Source: Chara braunii (Eukaryota; Streptophyta; Charophyceae; Charales; Characeae). From it: a stretch of DNA of 64,000 bases. The notes under the pieces were generated by a model. It was not told where the DNA came from. It saw nothing but the letters and a program-made list of their open reading frames with translations, and ran no database searches. The translations under genes and the position numbers were made by a program. The stretch is taken from the NCBI GenBank assembly GCA_003427395.1, contig BFEA01000065.1:3711294-3775293 (forward strand), in the 5' to 3' direction. This document shows positions 62,260 through 64,000 of the stretch, one piece after another. How positions within the stretch are numbered: position 1 is the stretch's first letter; each line of letters starts with the position of its first letter.

Positions 62260-62950
62260 GACAGATAGATAACTGTAGAAATATAATTTGAGAAATTAAA
62301 ATTGGAATGTAGAAATCAAAGAAAATCAGAAAACTTTCAGTTGAAGATCTAAAGGCAGGAAATTTATTTCAGATTTATTGCGAAAACAGTCAATTGAGAA
62401 CAAAAGAAATATCAGAACTGTTCATCCGAGGTATGTTTACCTCGGTAAAAATCATGTTCGCCCATGGGTGAAACTGTTACAACAATTCAAGTAAGTAAAC
62501 ACCTGGACACAGACCGCCGATGTCTGCCGCGAGGCTCAAGCACCTTCCCCTTCTCCAACCGTCCTTACCTTCTGTGCAGAAATTCTCACGCGCAGAAATC
62601 GCGTAGTAGCTTCCCTCAGCGCAGCCACTTACTGGTCGAAAGTCCTAGTCCTTGCCACCGTAGAAGACTGCATAACAACCCTCGCCATGTAGAGGTCCGG
62701 TACAGCCATAATGCGCCCCGTGACCACACTGCATATATAAAACTTCATGCCATGACTCTTTTGTTGACTGACATGAGTTTCAACAGCACCTGAAACTCGG
62801 GCTTGTGTTACAATAGTCTATAAGACCCTCGGGCCGTGACTAGTCTAAAAAGACTGCACTTTTCGAGTTGGGAACACTTTTTTTTTTTTTTTTTCTGACA
62901 AAGCAATCTGGTATAGTCATGCTTTTTTTTTAGGAGTCGTGCATAACGAA
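62260..62950. other. Unassigned stretch
   Basis: AT-rich to about 62420, then ordinary composition. There is a T-run at 62878-62894. No supported gene. Confidence 0.45.
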
Positions 62951-62955
62951 CATGA

Positions 62956-62956
<1 letters not shown>

Positions 62957-62988
<32 letters not shown>
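62957..62988. repeat. Microsatellite (CA)16
   Basis: Uninterrupted CA dinucleotides. Confidence 0.98.
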
Positions 62989-62989
<1 letters not shown>

Positions 62990-63084
62990 CATCACACACT
63001 CACCCTTCTCCAAAAAGGAAAGGGAGGCGACAAAAATTCACTCTTCCCAAAAGGGGAAAGGGAGGTTACAAAACATCACCTCTT

Positions 63085-63260
63085 TGAGGGAAGGGAGCAT
63101 GCTGAACTGTGGAAAAAGTAAGATCGCAACATGGATTTCCGGAAAGGGAGTCCTTAGGATCTGATGCAAAATGGATTTCCGGAACCGTATCCTTTTTCCA
63201 AACGGACGAGCCGGAGGGAAGGGAGCGTGCTGAATTGCGGCTAAGTAAGATCGCAACATG
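63085..63260. repeat. Direct repeat upstream of the Penelope-like fragment
   Basis: A block starting gggaagggagc.tgctgaa and ending taagatcgcaacatg occurs at about 63091 and 63218. In between, atggatttccgga occurs twice. Confidence 0.75.
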
Positions 63261-63742
63261 TTACCCAACGGGACTGGTACTGGAACACACCGATCTGGGA
63301 AACGGCATCCTAGACTTCTTGGAGACTCGGTTGGTCGTTGCCGAGACACAGGGAAGGATCTATGTATCACACAAGTTCAAAAATGCCAATTCGATCTGGA
63401 AAGATGGGGATCTGCAGTTTAGGACCTATAAAGATTTTCAGTCGTTCGGACCAAAGATGGCCAAATTCGCCACGGTGGCCAACACTATCCTCAAAATTTC
63501 ACAGAACTGCAACGACAGGGGTATGGTATGTTGGGGGACTTTGACCCTCGCAGAAGAACTTCGAAAATTGAGGTACCCAAGCAAAGTGCTGAAAGCAGGG
63601 GTACGATGGATTCAGAGGAGGGAAAATCCCGAGTTCTGGGGGAAGATGTTGGTCCTTCTGGACACGTTCTGAAATAACGTTAAATATATCCCAGCTCGGA
63701 ACATGGGCAAAGACACGGCCGAGAACATCGGCGTCAGGTGAA
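63236..63742 (+). pseudogene. Penelope-like element, C-terminal reverse transcriptase fragment
   Basis: The frame is open to TGA 63670-63672. It reads YPTGLVLEHTDLGNGILDFL, IYVSHKFKNANSIW, LQFRTYKDFQSFGPKMAKFA and then LAEELRKLRYPSKVL. This order (short acidic strand with FLD/ILDF, K-rich strand, S.P...K, then an EL..L.YP helix) resembles the thumb-side end of Penelope-like RTs. The upstream catalytic motifs are absent. After the stop the same frame gives about 23 more codons. No GIY-YIG endonuclease is seen before the window ends. The family assignment is by pattern only. Another RT lineage is possible. Confidence 0.5.
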
Positions 63743-64000
63743 GGATATCAGCGGCCGAGACAGTTATCGGACTGAAGTGTCCGCACTCTGGTGCGGTCAT
63801 CAGCTGTTCTGGCTTTTATATCTCTGAATTTTGAAGTAGCGTTGCCAGAGAGGCTGTGATAAGCCACGCTACATTTACCGGAGCAAATGAGTGTACCTGA
63901 ACTGGACTCAGGCTACGTGCACTCTACAGGGAGCAAAACAGGGAATTGGGTTGTGCTTCCTATTTTCTTATTTTCGGATTGTCGTATTTTACTGAAGCGA
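63743..64000. other. Unassigned right edge
   Basis: No feature recognised. The window ends here. Confidence 0.5.

Overview
This window is a dense, nested stack of transposable elements in a eukaryotic genome. I find no host gene that I can support. Several traits point to a green-lineage (streptophyte) organism. There are L1-type LINEs with a C-terminal zf-RVT-like zinc module and a Ty3/gypsy chromovirus whose integrase ends in a chromodomain. Two LTR elements share a tRNA-iMet-type primer site (TGGTATCGGAGC), and there are AAACCCTAA telomere-like boxes. A Penelope-like fragment makes a flowering plant less likely. My low-confidence guess is a charophyte alga, bryophyte, fern or similar large repeat-rich genome. 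N-gaps lie at 23885-24259 and 39423-39497, with single Ns at 40576, 51053 and 54152.

Layout. 1-6300: tandem duplications, microsatellites, T-tracts and one foldback hairpin. 6318-8731: tRNA-derived SINE copies, one split by a 5'-truncated minus-strand LINE (LINE-B, 14-bp target duplication). 8913-9026: a 3-bp-TSD MITE (family H1). 9059-12133: minus-strand LINE-C. About 12.2-20.28 kb: plus-strand near-full-length LINE-A with a long ORF1 and an ORF2 that overlaps the ORF1 stop. 20.4-22.6 kb: four non-autonomous DNA elements (H2 with H1 nested inside it, and two TTA-flanked H3 copies). 22721-33643: a second H2 copy split by a 10.2-kb minus-strand chromovirus (22790-32995, TSD CACAG). 33.6-37.1 kb: SINE, H1, a LINE-tail retroposon and small repeats.

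37166-59726 is one minus-strand LINE (LINE-D, 12-bp target duplication) blown apart by nested insertions. These are a 13.0-kb plus-strand Ty3/gypsy element with about 2.4-kb LTRs (38552-51547), a 2.55-kb ORF-less retroposon (51646-54197), a 3.17-kb insert (54370-57535) and a 157-bp TTAA-flanked MITE (58419-58575). Removing each insert together with one target copy leaves the LINE reading frame continuous. 59.7-62.4 kb: three more MITEs of the TTAA family and tandem repeats. 63.1-63.7 kb: a Penelope-like reverse transcriptase fragment.

How the parts relate. Autonomous LINEs supply the retroposition machinery. Several short or ORF-less inserts carry the same GC-rich 3' tail hairpins as the LINEs and are flanked by LINE-style target duplications, so they probably use that machinery. 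The most unusual element is the 13-kb gypsy. It has a PHD-like Cys/His module before integrase and about 2 kb of extra reading frames between integrase and the 3' LTR, joined at ATGA stop/start overlaps. Nearly all coding regions are broken by stops and frameshifts, many consistent with CGA-to-TGA change.
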